Below the pieces are notes generated by a model. The model saw nothing but the letters and a program-made list of their open reading frames with translations. It did not search any database and was not told the DNA's origin. A DNA stretch of 64,000 nucleotides from Mycobacterium sp. Z3061 (GTDB taxonomy: Bacteria; Actinomycetota; Actinomycetes; Mycobacteriales; Mycobacteriaceae): assembly GCF_031583025.1 (NCBI RefSeq), contig NZ_CP134062.1, positions 5,801,234 to 5,865,233 of the forward strand, given 5' to 3'. The translations under genes were made by a program, and so were the position numbers. This document shows positions 48,159 to 57,262 of this stretch, in pieces. The first letter of the stretch is position 1, and every line of letters begins with the position of its first letter.

Positions 48159-48446
48159 ATGGACAGTGTCAAACGCCTCGCCGCCGTGGCGATCGTGGTC
48201 ACCAACGGCTTCGGGCTGGCAGGCATGGGCACGGCCCAGGCTGATGACGACCTTCCCTGGCCTTGGGTGGGATACCACTGGTGCCCGGGTCAGCCCTTCA
48301 ACGCGGGGGCGTGGGGACCGCAGTTCGACCAGACCACCTGCCACGACGCGCACCATCGGGACATGGACGGCACGATCCACAGCCGTGATTACTTCGGCCC
48401 CAGCCCGTTCCAGGACTGGCCGGAGATTCCCAACAACCGGCCGTGA
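48159..48446 (+). CDS. Small secreted protein
   Basis: 95 residues. Signal peptide about 1-28 (MDSVKRLAAVAIVVTNGFGL.., cut near AQADD). The mature peptide is Trp/Pro/His-rich (LPWPWVGYHWCPGQPF, DQTTCHDAHHRDMDG) with two cysteines. Such short exported proteins are common in mycobacteria; function unknown. Converges on the next gene with a 7-base gap. Confidence 0.65.
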   Translation: MDSVKRLAAVAIVVTNGFGLAGMGTAQADDDLPWPWVGYHWCPGQPFNAGAWGPQFDQTTCHDAHHRDMDGTIHSRDYFGPSPFQDWPEIPNNRP

Positions 48447-48453
48447 CGGGTGC

Positions 48454-48882
48454 TCAGGTGTCGCCGCGCTCCCAGACCTTCTTACCGTCGTGGGAGTTGC
48501 AGACCAGGAACAAACCATCCGGCGCCTGTGCGACGTAGTAATCCGGGTACTCGCTGCACGAGGAGTTCTCGTTCTTGACGCCGACCATCGGCGGGGAACG
48601 GAACCAGCGAGGCTCATACCGCCTGGGTGACCCGCAGAACATCAAGCGTCCCGGCTCGGTCGCGAAGGACACGTAGTAGTCGGCGGTGCCGAACACGTAG
48701 TAGGTGGTGTTGTCGCAGGGCGCTCCGAGCACCTGGTGTCCGGCGATCCCTGGCGTGCAGTCCGGGTAATCGCACCCGACCGGATCAGCAGCGGCGTGCG
48801 GCGCCGCCACTCCACCCAGGCCGAGCAACGCGGCGATCGCTGGCACAATGAATCGCACCACCTTAATTTGCCACAGCTGCAA
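48454..48882 (-). CDS. Secreted cysteine-rich protein
   Basis: 142 residues from ATG 48882 (GTG 48861 is an alternative that gives a more standard signal peptide). Export signal about 8-32 ending PHAAADP. The mature part has six cysteines (CDYPDCTPG, APCDNTTY, MFCGSP, SSCSEYP, LVCNSHDG), compatible with three disulfides. Function unknown. Confidence 0.65.
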   Translation of the reverse strand: MQLWQIKVVRFIVPAIAALLGLGGVAAPHAAADPVGCDYPDCTPGIAGHQVLGAPCDNTTYYVFGTADYYVSFATEPGRLMFCGSPRRYEPRWFRSPPMVGVKNENSSCSEYPDYYVAQAPDGLFLVCNSHDGKKVWERGDT

Positions 48883-49033
48883 AGAAAATTCATTATGTTG
48901 GCGGCAGCTGGTAAGAAAATTCTCTCATTCGGAGAGGGTGCTGTGAGTCCGGCAACGCGCCGATCGGCACGGGCGTCAACAGGTGCCGGTGATAATGTGA
49001 CTCTCTTGTAGTCGCGGGGTGAGGAGGTGATTC

Positions 49034-49732
49034 ATGCCGTCACGCGAAACCTCGGCCGAAGCGTCCGCTACGGAGACCGGCGTCGATGACCTCGAGTCAT
49101 ACGACCTCGCCGAGGTGGAGGCTCGCGCCGAGGCCGCCCGTGCCCGTGCGCGCGAGCTGCGCAGGCAAGCAGAGGAGGCATCGTCTCCCCCAGAGACCGA
49201 CGACGCCGAAACGGGCCCGTCCCGGTTTCGCCGATGGCGACCACGCCGGCCCGGCCGAAAGGCCCTCATCGCCGCGGCCGCGATTCTGATCTCGAGTGCC
49301 GCGCTCGCCGGCAGCGGCTTTTTGGTGTGGCACCACCGCCACGTCGTGCAACAGAGCCACCGCTCCACGGAATTCGCGACCGCGGCCCGCAACGCCGTTG
49401 TGCTGATGATGTCGATCGACCCGAATAAGGCGAGAGAGGACATGCAACGTTTCGCCGACCAGACGACCGGCCAATTCAAGGCCGGCGTATTGATGGGCGC
49501 CGAGGATATGGTCCGGGCTTTGGAACAGTCCAAAGTCGTCGCGAAAGCCGCGGTGCAAGCAGTCGGCGTGCAATCGATGACGGAGGATTCGGCAGTCGTA
49601 CTGGTGGCGGCGAAGTCGGAGATCACCAAGACCGACCAGGCGAAGCCGGAGACGCGCACCTGGCGACTGGTTGTCGACGTCGAGCGCGAGGGCAGCCAGC
49701 TCAAGATCTCCAAGATCGAGTTCGTCCCGTGA
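49034..49732 (+). CDS. Mce-associated membrane protein (long member of pair B)
   Basis: 232 residues after an ideal GAGGAGGTGATTC ribosome site. Glu/Ala/Arg coiled-coil-like N-terminus (about 22-55), TM helix about 75-98, extracytoplasmic domain with NKAREDMQRFADQTTGQFKAG and VVAKAAVQAVGVQSMTEDSAVVLVAAKSE, ending QLKISKIEFVP. Paralogue of 37244-38119. It converges on the mce operon from the other strand. Confidence 0.82.
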   Translation: MPSRETSAEASATETGVDDLESYDLAEVEARAEAARARARELRRQAEEASSPPETDDAETGPSRFRRWRPRRPGRKALIAAAAILISSAALAGSGFLVWHHRHVVQQSHRSTEFATAARNAVVLMMSIDPNKAREDMQRFADQTTGQFKAGVLMGAEDMVRALEQSKVVAKAAVQAVGVQSMTEDSAVVLVAAKSEITKTDQAKPETRTWRLVVDVEREGSQLKISKIEFVP

Positions 49733-50253
49733 CGGTTGCGCGCACCGAACGGCGCCGGCTGCATCGTTGCCTGTCGCGGTGGCGGGTGATCGTGCTGACG
49801 CTTCTGGTTGTCGGCACCACCGGGTTCAGCGCCGGCTATTTCTACTTCGTGTACCGATCCGACATGGACACCGACCGCGCGGTCACCCGCGAGGTCGTCA
49901 AGGCCGCCAGCGACGGCACCGTGGCGTTGCTGTCCTATTCGCCCGCCACGCTCGGCCGCGATATGGACAACGCCAAATCCAGGATCACCGAGAATTACCT
50001 GCGCTATTACCAGCAGTTCGCCGACCAGATCGTGGGACCGTCGACCCAGCGCGCGCAAGTCACCACCACCGCTACCGTAGTCAAGGCGGCGGTCGCCGAA
50101 CTGAATCCGAATTCGGCCGTCGTACTGGTTTTCGTAAAACAAAAGACAGCCAGCAAGGAAAAGCCGGAACCGGTGGTGACATCGAGCAGCCTTCGGGTAA
50201 CGTTGAAAAAGGTCAACAGTTCATGGCTTATTGAGAAATTCGAGAGCATGTGA
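49729..50253 (+). CDS. Mce-associated membrane protein (short member of pair B)
   Basis: 174 residues from GTG 49729 (GTGA overlap with the previous stop). TM helix about 20-42. Shares ASDGTVALLSYSPATLGRDMDNAKSRITENYLRYYQQFADQI and VTLKKVNSSWLIEKFES with the short member of pair A. A short basic N-terminus replaces the acidic one of the paralogue. Confidence 0.82.
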   Translation: MTVARTERRRLHRCLSRWRVIVLTLLVVGTTGFSAGYFYFVYRSDMDTDRAVTREVVKAASDGTVALLSYSPATLGRDMDNAKSRITENYLRYYQQFADQIVGPSTQRAQVTTTATVVKAAVAELNPNSAVVLVFVKQKTASKEKPEPVVTSSSLRVTLKKVNSSWLIEKFESM

Positions 50254-50331
50254 GCTCATATCTACTTTCGCTGTGAACGTCCGACCGCAGGTGAAATTCT
50301 CCGAATTCGGCGCGTCGAGGAGCAGCAGGTG

Positions 50332-50847
50332 ATGCGTTCAGTAAGTGCTACGGTCAGCGCCACCCTCGCGGTGGGCGGCATGGCGGTCATGCTCCACACG
50401 GCCCCGACTGCCTCGGCCTACAACCCGGCCATCAACGGCAGATTCACCGCCACCCTGATCGGCGACTGGGCGCGGACCCGAACCGTGTATCACGACGAAG
50501 CCGTGGTGCAGAGCACCTGGACGATCAGCTCGTCGTGTTCGACCGCGCAGGACTGCAGTGGCCAGGTGGTCAGCGACCAGGGCTGGACGGCGCAGATGAC
50601 TATGCACGATGGGCTCAACTGGTACGTCAAGCGGGACGTACCGAACTGGGAGACGTGCGACGACGGCACCACGTTCACCGGGCATGAAGTTTTCTACTTT
50701 TATCCCGCCAACCCGGAAACCGGTGAAAACGTACTCGGCTCATCGGTTTTGGCCGGACGGGAACACATAGCCGGCGCCAGCGGTGCCTGCGGCACCAACG
50801 CCCCGCTGTACATCGAGCAACCGTTCCGGCTGGACAGGATCGGCTGA
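50332..50847 (+). CDS. Secreted protein of unknown function
   Basis: 171 residues from ATG 50332 (GTG 50329 adds one). Signal peptide about 1-30 ending PTASAYNP. The mature domain is strand-rich with four cysteines (SSSCSTAQDCSG, WETCDDG, SGACG). Similar exported proteins with a GRFTATLIGDWARTRTVYHDEAVVQSTW-type start occur next to mce loci in mycobacteria, as I recall. Ends 11 bases from the convergent mceF stop. Confidence 0.62.
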   Translation: MRSVSATVSATLAVGGMAVMLHTAPTASAYNPAINGRFTATLIGDWARTRTVYHDEAVVQSTWTISSSCSTAQDCSGQVVSDQGWTAQMTMHDGLNWYVKRDVPNWETCDDGTTFTGHEVFYFYPANPETGENVLGSSVLAGREHIAGASGACGTNAPLYIEQPFRLDRIG

Positions 50848-50858
50848 ACCCACCCGGC

Positions 50859-52490
50859 TCAGAGGGCGAACATGTCCTTCCACGTCTTCGGCGACTTGGA
50901 AGCGACGAGATCCGTCTGACGATAGACCTGGCCATCGGGCGCCACGTAGCTGCCGTTCTCCGGGTTGTATTGAGCGAACGCCACCGAGGGACCCGGGGAT
51001 TCGTTGCGCCCGAACGCACTCGGCGCGGCTGACGGCGCGGCGCTGGGCGCCGCCGCCGGCGGCGGCGACGTGCCGCCGGCCGTGTCGAGCGGTGCGATGG
51101 AAGTCACCTGGCCCATCGGCGCCTGCGGCGTGATCCCCGGTGCCACCGGTGCCCCCGCCGGCGGAGGCACCACACCGGCCGGCAGCGGTGTTCCGTCGAC
51201 CGGGCCGAAGATCCGTTCACGGTTCCAGTTGACCCGGTCGTCCGGCGGAATCCCCTGGGCGAGCAGGTTCGGGTCAAGCGGGTAGGTGCCGAATGCGTGC
51301 TGCCGCATCGCCAGTGGCATGAACGGCTTGTCGCTGTCACAGATCTCGACGGTCGGCGCGCGCTTACCCGGGTGTCCCATGCACGGGTAGTTGCGCGCCC
51401 CACGCACCCCGATCGGTGAATCCTGCGGGAGCTTGCAGTACAACCCGTCGGGGGTGTCGATCGTGGTGGTGTCGGCCGGCGAGCGCCACTGGCTAGGCGG
51501 CAGGAATCCGACGGTGCAAGCGGGCGGGTCACTGAGGATGAGATTGAAGGCGCCGGTGGCCAATCCGGTCGGGCTCTTGGTGCCCAGGAACGATTGAATG
51601 GCTGCGGTGAACGGCGGCAGAATCACCAATACCTGTTCAAGCGATGCGTGGTACGTCACCCCGATCTGGCCGATCGTGGTGAGGTTGGCCAGCAGCACCG
51701 GCAGCGTCGGCTTGATCTGGTCCAGCAGCCGGGACGCCTCGTTCAGCGCTTCTGGCCCGTTTTCCAGCAGCGTGCGCACCTGCGGATCGTTTGTCGCCAG
51801 TTGGCCGGTGAACCCGGCCAAGCTGTGGGCCCAGCGCCGGATCGAGCCGGCGGTCTGCGCTTGACTGTCCAGCAACGGCCCGGTGTCCTCGGTCAGACTG
51901 CGCGCCCGGTCGGAGACACCGTTGAGGTCACCGGAGATCTGGGCTGACGAATCGAAGAGCGAGCCGAAATCGTAACTGGCGCCGTTGAATGCCTTGAACG
52001 ACTCATCGAGCAGCTGGGTGAGCTTGCCCTGCGGGATGCTGTTGAGCAGCGCGCTGGTCTGATCCAGTACAGGACCGATCGGCTGCGGAGTCTTGGTGTC
52101 CTTCGCCGCGATCACCGAACCGTCGTGCAAATAGGGTCCCGAGTCGGTCCGGGGGCGCAGATCGACGTACTGCTCGCCCACCGCCGAGATGCTGCGCACC
52201 TCCGCATCCAGATCCGCCGGGATCTTCGGCGAAGTGTCCAGCCGCATCGTGGCTTTCGCGCCGCGCGCGGTCAGCTCCACACCGGTGACCTTGCCGATCT
52301 GTACGCCGCGGTAGGTCACATTGCTGAAGCGGTAGAGGTTTCCGGTCTCACGCAGTTCCAGTGTCACCGTCATCTTGCCGATCCCGAGCAGCGTCGGCGC
52401 CTGCACGTAGTAGATGACCATCACGAACAGGCCGATGACGCCCACAATCGCGAAGATCACCAACTGGATTCGGATGAAGCGGGTCAGCAT
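50859..52490 (-). CDS. mceF: Mce family protein, MceF position
   Basis: 543 residues. One N-terminal TM helix (about 8-30), MCE/MlaD domain (about 38-115: VTLELRETGNLYRFSNVTYRGVQIGKVTGVEL), a helical region, and a proline/alanine C-terminal tail ending APDGQVYRQTDLVASKSPKTWKDMFAL, typical of MceF. Mce proteins form a hexameric tunnel from outer layer to the YrbE permease for lipid import. Starts directly after the mceE stop. Confidence 0.93.
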   Translation of the reverse strand: MLTRFIRIQLVIFAIVGVIGLFVMVIYYVQAPTLLGIGKMTVTLELRETGNLYRFSNVTYRGVQIGKVTGVELTARGAKATMRLDTSPKIPADLDAEVRSISAVGEQYVDLRPRTDSGPYLHDGSVIAAKDTKTPQPIGPVLDQTSALLNSIPQGKLTQLLDESFKAFNGASYDFGSLFDSSAQISGDLNGVSDRARSLTEDTGPLLDSQAQTAGSIRRWAHSLAGFTGQLATNDPQVRTLLENGPEALNEASRLLDQIKPTLPVLLANLTTIGQIGVTYHASLEQVLVILPPFTAAIQSFLGTKSPTGLATGAFNLILSDPPACTVGFLPPSQWRSPADTTTIDTPDGLYCKLPQDSPIGVRGARNYPCMGHPGKRAPTVEICDSDKPFMPLAMRQHAFGTYPLDPNLLAQGIPPDDRVNWNRERIFGPVDGTPLPAGVVPPPAGAPVAPGITPQAPMGQVTSIAPLDTAGGTSPPPAAAPSAAPSAAPSAFGRNESPGPSVAFAQYNPENGSYVAPDGQVYRQTDLVASKSPKTWKDMFAL

Positions 52491-53753
52491 TTAACCACTC
52501 CCCTCCGCCGGTGCGACAGCGGGCGGCAACCCGTTTGGCAGTGCTGCGCTCTGATCGGCCGCCGGCGCCGTCGAGGGCGGCGGTCCGGGTGCGGCCTGGG
52601 GCGGTCCAGGAGTCGCCGGGGGCGGACCGGGCAGGTACGAGCCGGGAGCACCGGGCGCGCCGTACCGGAACTGCAGGTACTCGGGTTCGCCGGCCGCCGG
52701 GACGCTCTCGGCCCCTAGCCGTTCCCAATGGGTGCCGCGCAGGATGCTCCTGCGCAACGCCGCGTTCGTCAGGTCGATGATGAAGTAACCGTTGACGTAG
52801 TCGCCCCGGACGTAGCGGTCGATGAAGCCCTGGGTGAACGGGAAAGTCGGCGCGTAGGCAAGGGCCGCATCGAGATCGGGTCCCACGTCGGCCAGCGCGC
52901 TGATGGTGGGCTCGAGGTTCTTGAGGTTATTCACCAGGTCGTCGCCCGCGTCATTGACCAGTCGGGTTGCCGTGTTGCTGAACGTGCCGAGTTTGTTCAA
53001 CGCGGTGGTGAGGCGGGGCCGCTCCCGGTTGAGCACGTCGAGCGCCGGCGGAATCTTGTTCAGCGCCTGGGTGATTACGTCGCGCTGCCCGGCCAGCGTG
53101 CCGGAAAGCCGGTTCAGCGCCTGGACCGACGCAACGATGTTGTCGCGCTGGGCGTCAAAGGTGCCGACGAACCGGTCGAGCCGGTTCAGCAGATCCCGAA
53201 CATCACCCGCGCGGCCGGAGAGCGCGGCGTTGAAGTTGTTGATGATGTCCCCGATCTGTCCCAGCCCGCCGGCGTTGAGGACCACGGACAACGAGGACAG
53301 CGTCTGCTCGGTCGACGGATACGTCGACGACCGGTTGAGCGGGATGGTGGCGCCCGGTTGCAAGCGGCCGGTCGGCGCCTGGCCCAGCGGTGTATTCAGT
53401 TGCAGGTGCATCGATCCCAGCAGGCTGGTCTGGCCGACGCTGGCCACTGCGTTGGCCGGGATCACCACATGGGGCTGCACGGACACCTCGACATCGGCGT
53501 GCCAGCCCCGCACCGACAACTTCCTGATGCTGCCGACGATGACATCGTTGATCATCACCGGCGAATTGGCTTCCAGCGTCCCGACATTGGCTATCTCGAC
53601 GTGATAGCTGGTCGAACCGGGGCCGCGTCCCACCGCCCCCGGCAATGGCAGGGAGTTCAGGCCACTGAAGGCGCAGCCGGTCGAGGTCAGCATCACGCAC
53701 AGACCGACACCGATCATCATGCGGATTCGCCCCATCGCGCTGCGGGTCCTCAT
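52491..53753 (-). CDS. mceE: Mce family lipoprotein, MceE position
   Basis: 420 residues from ATG 53753 (ATGA overlap with mceD). Lipoprotein signal with Cys27 in MLTSTGCAFSGLNSLPLPG; the lipobox is imperfect, with Ser at -3. MCE domain about 45-120, helical domain, and a Pro-rich C-terminus (PGPPPATPGPPQAAPGPPP). MceE subunits are the lipidated member in mycobacterial mce operons (for example LprK). Confidence 0.92.
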   Translation of the reverse strand: MRTRSAMGRIRMMIGVGLCVMLTSTGCAFSGLNSLPLPGAVGRGPGSTSYHVEIANVGTLEANSPVMINDVIVGSIRKLSVRGWHADVEVSVQPHVVIPANAVASVGQTSLLGSMHLQLNTPLGQAPTGRLQPGATIPLNRSSTYPSTEQTLSSLSVVLNAGGLGQIGDIINNFNAALSGRAGDVRDLLNRLDRFVGTFDAQRDNIVASVQALNRLSGTLAGQRDVITQALNKIPPALDVLNRERPRLTTALNKLGTFSNTATRLVNDAGDDLVNNLKNLEPTISALADVGPDLDAALAYAPTFPFTQGFIDRYVRGDYVNGYFIIDLTNAALRRSILRGTHWERLGAESVPAAGEPEYLQFRYGAPGAPGSYLPGPPPATPGPPQAAPGPPPSTAPAADQSAALPNGLPPAVAPAEGSG

Positions 53754-55159
53754 GGTTGTGGCCTCTCCGCGGGCAACAGCAGTTCTGGCACGCTCTGCGG
53801 CGCCGGCGCCGGCGCCGGCGGCACACTCGGCGGCGGCGGCTCGGGCATTGCGGCTCCCGGTATCCGCGCCGGCGGTCCCGGCGGTGGCGGCGCCTCGGGA
53901 ACGTCGCCCGGCAATCCGGTATACGCGGACACGGCCGGCGGCAACTCGGGCGCCGTCGGCTTCGGGCCCTCTCCGCCCGGCGCCAGCCGTTGCTCGGTGT
54001 AGACGACGTTCTTCGGATCGAACGCCGGGGCGAGAATCGGGTTCACCGGGATCGGGAAATAGTTGAAGTTGAAATAGGTCAGCGGGTTGAACACCTTCAG
54101 CGCGGGGCTCAGATACAGGCCGCACAACTTGCCGGTCTCGACCGAGGTGACGTTCTCCAGCGCGCCGATCTGCGAGCAGAAGGCGTTCGTGGGGTTGCTG
54201 AGATTCTGCAGGCCGACGCCGCCGCGGACGTTGCCGACGTCGGGGTCGTAGTCGTTGTAGGCGTTGGCAAGTGCGTTCGGTGCCACGTGCAGCACGTTCT
54301 GCAGCGCCATCTTGTTATCGACGAGAATCTGGGTGAGGTCGGCCAACCGGGTGATCTGCTCAGCGGTCTGGTCACGGCTGCCCGCAATGAACCGCTGCAC
54401 TTCTCCGACCGCACTCGAGAGGTCGGTCAGCGCCGCGTCCAGGGTGGATTTGTTGTCGTCGAGCACGCTGGTGAGGCTGGCCAGCCGGTCGTTGAACTGC
54501 ACGAGCTGGACGTTGCTGTCCCGCAGGGCGCCGACGAAAGTCTGCAGATTCTTGATGATGTCGACGAGGTTGCCGCTGCCGTTGGCGAAAATCCGTCCCA
54601 ACGCCGATAGTTGGCCCAGCGTCTGGCGCAGCTTGTCGCCGTTGCCGCCGAGCGCGTTGGCGGCGGCGTCGATGAACCGCGCCACCGACGGCGTCGACAC
54701 CCTGCTGTTGGGGCCGAAATCGGTTGCCAACCGCATCAATTGGTCTTTGATCTCGTCCCACTCGACGGGTGTCGCGGTCCGGTTGACCGGTATCACCGCG
54801 CCGTCGGCCATCGTGGCACCGGTGGAGCGGTAGGCGGGCGTGAGCTGGACATAGCGCGCCGCCACCAGGTTCTGGGCGACGATCACCGCTTTCGCGTCCG
54901 CCGGAATGGAGATGCCGTGGTCCACGTGCATCACCATCTTGGCCTGGGTTCCGGCCGGTTCGATCGATTCGATGGTGCCGACCTTCAGGCCCGATACCCG
55001 CACATCGTCGCCGGGATAGATCGCGGTGGCGGTGTGGAAGTAGGCGATGATCGTGGTGGGCCGGAAGAACGTGTTGCGGATGGCGACCCCCGCGCCGACC
55101 ACGAGCAGCACCGCCAGCAGGACAGCCAGGGCCAGCTTGAAACCCTTGCGCCGCATCAT
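53750..55159 (-). CDS. mceD: Mce family protein, MceD position
   Basis: 469 residues from ATG 55159 (ATGA overlap with mceC). TM about 8-28, MCE domain (FHTATAIYPGDDVRVSGLKVGTIESIEPAGTQAKMVMHV), then helices and a proline-rich end (EAPPPPGPPARIPG..). Fourth subunit of the Mce hexamer by order. Confidence 0.93.
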   Translation of the reverse strand: MMRRKGFKLALAVLLAVLLVVGAGVAIRNTFFRPTTIIAYFHTATAIYPGDDVRVSGLKVGTIESIEPAGTQAKMVMHVDHGISIPADAKAVIVAQNLVAARYVQLTPAYRSTGATMADGAVIPVNRTATPVEWDEIKDQLMRLATDFGPNSRVSTPSVARFIDAAANALGGNGDKLRQTLGQLSALGRIFANGSGNLVDIIKNLQTFVGALRDSNVQLVQFNDRLASLTSVLDDNKSTLDAALTDLSSAVGEVQRFIAGSRDQTAEQITRLADLTQILVDNKMALQNVLHVAPNALANAYNDYDPDVGNVRGGVGLQNLSNPTNAFCSQIGALENVTSVETGKLCGLYLSPALKVFNPLTYFNFNYFPIPVNPILAPAFDPKNVVYTEQRLAPGGEGPKPTAPELPPAVSAYTGLPGDVPEAPPPPGPPARIPGAAMPEPPPPSVPPAPAPAPQSVPELLLPAERPQP

Positions 55160-56238
55160 CGCGAGCCTCCCGGGTTCTGGTTGAACGGGAACGGCAGCAA
55201 GGCCCGCGGGCCGGCGTTGTCCGGCGGTTGTCCCGGCGCACCGTAGGCGCGGAAGCCGAAGGCGTAGTCGAACAACCATTGGAAGAACTGCAGCGTGAAG
55301 ATGTTCGGGATGAACGGGTTGTAATAGAAACCGCTGGATACGGTCTCGCCCTGGGTCAACTCGAACTTGGCCAGCCCGGGCAACGCTTTGCCGAGGTTGT
55401 CGCGGTTCTCCTCCAGCATCGCTGTGACCGAGTTCAGCTTGGTCAGCGTCGGCGCCAGCTTCGCCTCGTTGTCGTGCACCAAACCCGAGAGTTGTTTGGC
55501 CACCGCGGAAGTACTGGCGAGCAAGCGCACGATCGCCTGCCGTCGCTCCACGAGCATGGACAGCAGATCATCGGCATTGAGGATCAGGGTGTTCAGCTGG
55601 TTGCTGCGCTCCGAGAGGATGTGCGTGACATCGGCTGCGCCCTTGAGTAATTGGCTCAATGTCTGATTGCGTTCATTCAGGGTCGACGACAGCCGGGTCA
55701 CCCCGTCGAAGGTCGGGCCCAGTTGCGGCGCAATCTGATTCAGTGTGTTCGACAGCGTGTCCAGGGACTGGTTGAGGGTGTCGGTGTTGGTACCGGCGAT
55801 GTCGGTCGCCAAATCACCGACGGCCTCGGACAGCGAGTACGGCGAGGAGGTTCTAGACAACGGGATGACGGCCATCGGGCGCATGTTGCCGCTGCCGGTG
55901 GATTCGACGGTCAGCACGCGCTGGCCCAGCAGCGAACCGGTGCGGATGTGCGCGGTGCTGGCCGACCCGAGTTGGACCGCCCCTTTGACCGTGAACGTCA
56001 CCAGGACATCACCGCCCTGCAGCGACATGCCCGACACGCTGCCGACCTTGATCCCCGACACCGTCACGTCATTGCCGGTCACCAGGCCGCCGGCATCGGC
56101 GAACACCGCCTGGTACCGGACTGTGGTGGCCCGCTGCAGCAATTGGTCCGGGGACAGACCTACAGCGATGACCAGCACTATCAACACGACACCGATGAAT
56201 CCGGCTCGAATGAGGCGCGCTCCGCGGTACTTAAGCAT
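55156..56238 (-). CDS. mceC: Mce family protein, MceC position
   Basis: 360 residues from ATG 56238, overlapping mceB by 8 bases. TM about 10-30, MCE domain (VRYQAVFADAGGLVTGNDVTVSGIKVGSVSGMSL), helical part with heptad-like TLNQSLDTLSNTLNQIAPQL, and no long proline tail. Shorter than usual MceC (about 500), with little disordered extension. Confidence 0.92.
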   Translation of the reverse strand: MLKYRGARLIRAGFIGVVLIVLVIAVGLSPDQLLQRATTVRYQAVFADAGGLVTGNDVTVSGIKVGSVSGMSLQGGDVLVTFTVKGAVQLGSASTAHIRTGSLLGQRVLTVESTGSGNMRPMAVIPLSRTSSPYSLSEAVGDLATDIAGTNTDTLNQSLDTLSNTLNQIAPQLGPTFDGVTRLSSTLNERNQTLSQLLKGAADVTHILSERSNQLNTLILNADDLLSMLVERRQAIVRLLASTSAVAKQLSGLVHDNEAKLAPTLTKLNSVTAMLEENRDNLGKALPGLAKFELTQGETVSSGFYYNPFIPNIFTLQFFQWLFDYAFGFRAYGAPGQPPDNAGPRALLPFPFNQNPGGSR

Positions 56239-57262
56239 CGGGTTCCGCACACCTCCCGGTGACCTGGTGGGTGACACCCACCTCGACCGTTCGGTACTGC
56301 AGGTCGGAGACCCGCAGCGCAAGGCCGCAAAGGTAGTAGGGGAACCAAGCGCCGTATGCGCCCAGCCTGGTCAGCTTGCGGTAGTTGTTCGGCAACTTCT
56401 TGAGCGAAATGTCGATGAGGTTCTTGTCCTTGTCCAGCAACGGAGCCAGCCGGTTCAGTTGGTCGATGGTGCCGGACAACGGCGGACGGGCACGGGTCAA
56501 CAGATCCGCGATCGAGGCGGTTCCGTTGTCCAGAGCGGTGATTGCGGCGCCGATCGTGTCGCGGTCGGAGGACAGTCCGCTGATGAGGCGCTCCAGCCGG
56601 TCGATCGCGCCGGAGAACTTGGTGCCCTCCGCGTCGACGGTGCCCACCACGGTGTTGAGGTTGTCGATCAGGGCCTGCACCGTTTCGCTGTTGTCGGCCA
56701 ATGTGTTCGAGAATGAAGACGTCTTGGACAGCAACGACTGCAGTGTCCCGCCCTCGCCCTGGAACACCTCGATCAGCGATGCGCTGAGCGCGTTGACGTC
56801 TTCGGCCTTCAGGCCCTTGGTGACCGGCTTCAGTCCACCCAGCAACAGATCCAGGTCCAGAGCCGGCGCGGTGCGGTCGATCGGGATCTCCGCACCTCCC
56901 GGCAGCGGTTTGGTATTGCCCGGACCGTCGAGCAGTTCGAGGTAGCGGTCACCGACCAGGTTCAGGTAGCGGATCACCGCGCGGGTGCCACCGGTCAGGA
57001 CCACGTCGCGGTTGGCATCGAACTTCACCAGAACCTTTTTGTCGGCCCGCAATTCGACGCTGTTCACCGTGCCCACCCGGACACCGGCGACCCGCACGGT
57101 CTGCCCCTCCTTAAGGCGCGAGACGTCGGTGAAGAGCGCGGAATACTCGGTGGTGGAACCGGTTTGGTACTGGCCGAAGATGAAGAACAGGGAAATCGTC
57201 AGCAACACCATGACCAGCGCGAAGGCGCCGAACTTGATGATCATCCCGCGTGAGTTGCTCAT
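56231..57262 (-). CDS. mceB: Mce family protein, MceB position
   Basis: 343 residues. TM about 9-30, MCE domain (YSALFTDVSRLKEGQTVRVAGVRVGTVNSVELRADKKVLVKF), helical domain, and a C-terminus with a cysteine pair (YLCGLALRV.., TGRCAEPDA) usual for MceB. ATGA overlap with mceA. Confidence 0.93.
   Translation of the reverse strand: MSNSRGMIIKFGAFALVMVLLTISLFFIFGQYQTGSTTEYSALFTDVSRLKEGQTVRVAGVRVGTVNSVELRADKKVLVKFDANRDVVLTGGTRAVIRYLNLVGDRYLELLDGPGNTKPLPGGAEIPIDRTAPALDLDLLLGGLKPVTKGLKAEDVNALSASLIEVFQGEGGTLQSLLSKTSSFSNTLADNSETVQALIDNLNTVVGTVDAEGTKFSGAIDRLERLISGLSSDRDTIGAAITALDNGTASIADLLTRARPPLSGTIDQLNRLAPLLDKDKNLIDISLKKLPNNYRKLTRLGAYGAWFPYYLCGLALRVSDLQYRTVEVGVTHQVTGRCAEPDA

Noticed and set aside
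48895-49011. Small plus-strand frame before the second Mce-associated pair
   Set aside because: No start with ribosome site, and it ends just before an ideal SD for the real gene; a CTCTC-ATTCG-GAGAG repeat there is too short to call.
52728-54002. 424-codon plus-strand frame across mceE
   Set aside because: Shadow of MceE; no start context and an His/Arg/Gln-rich sequence.
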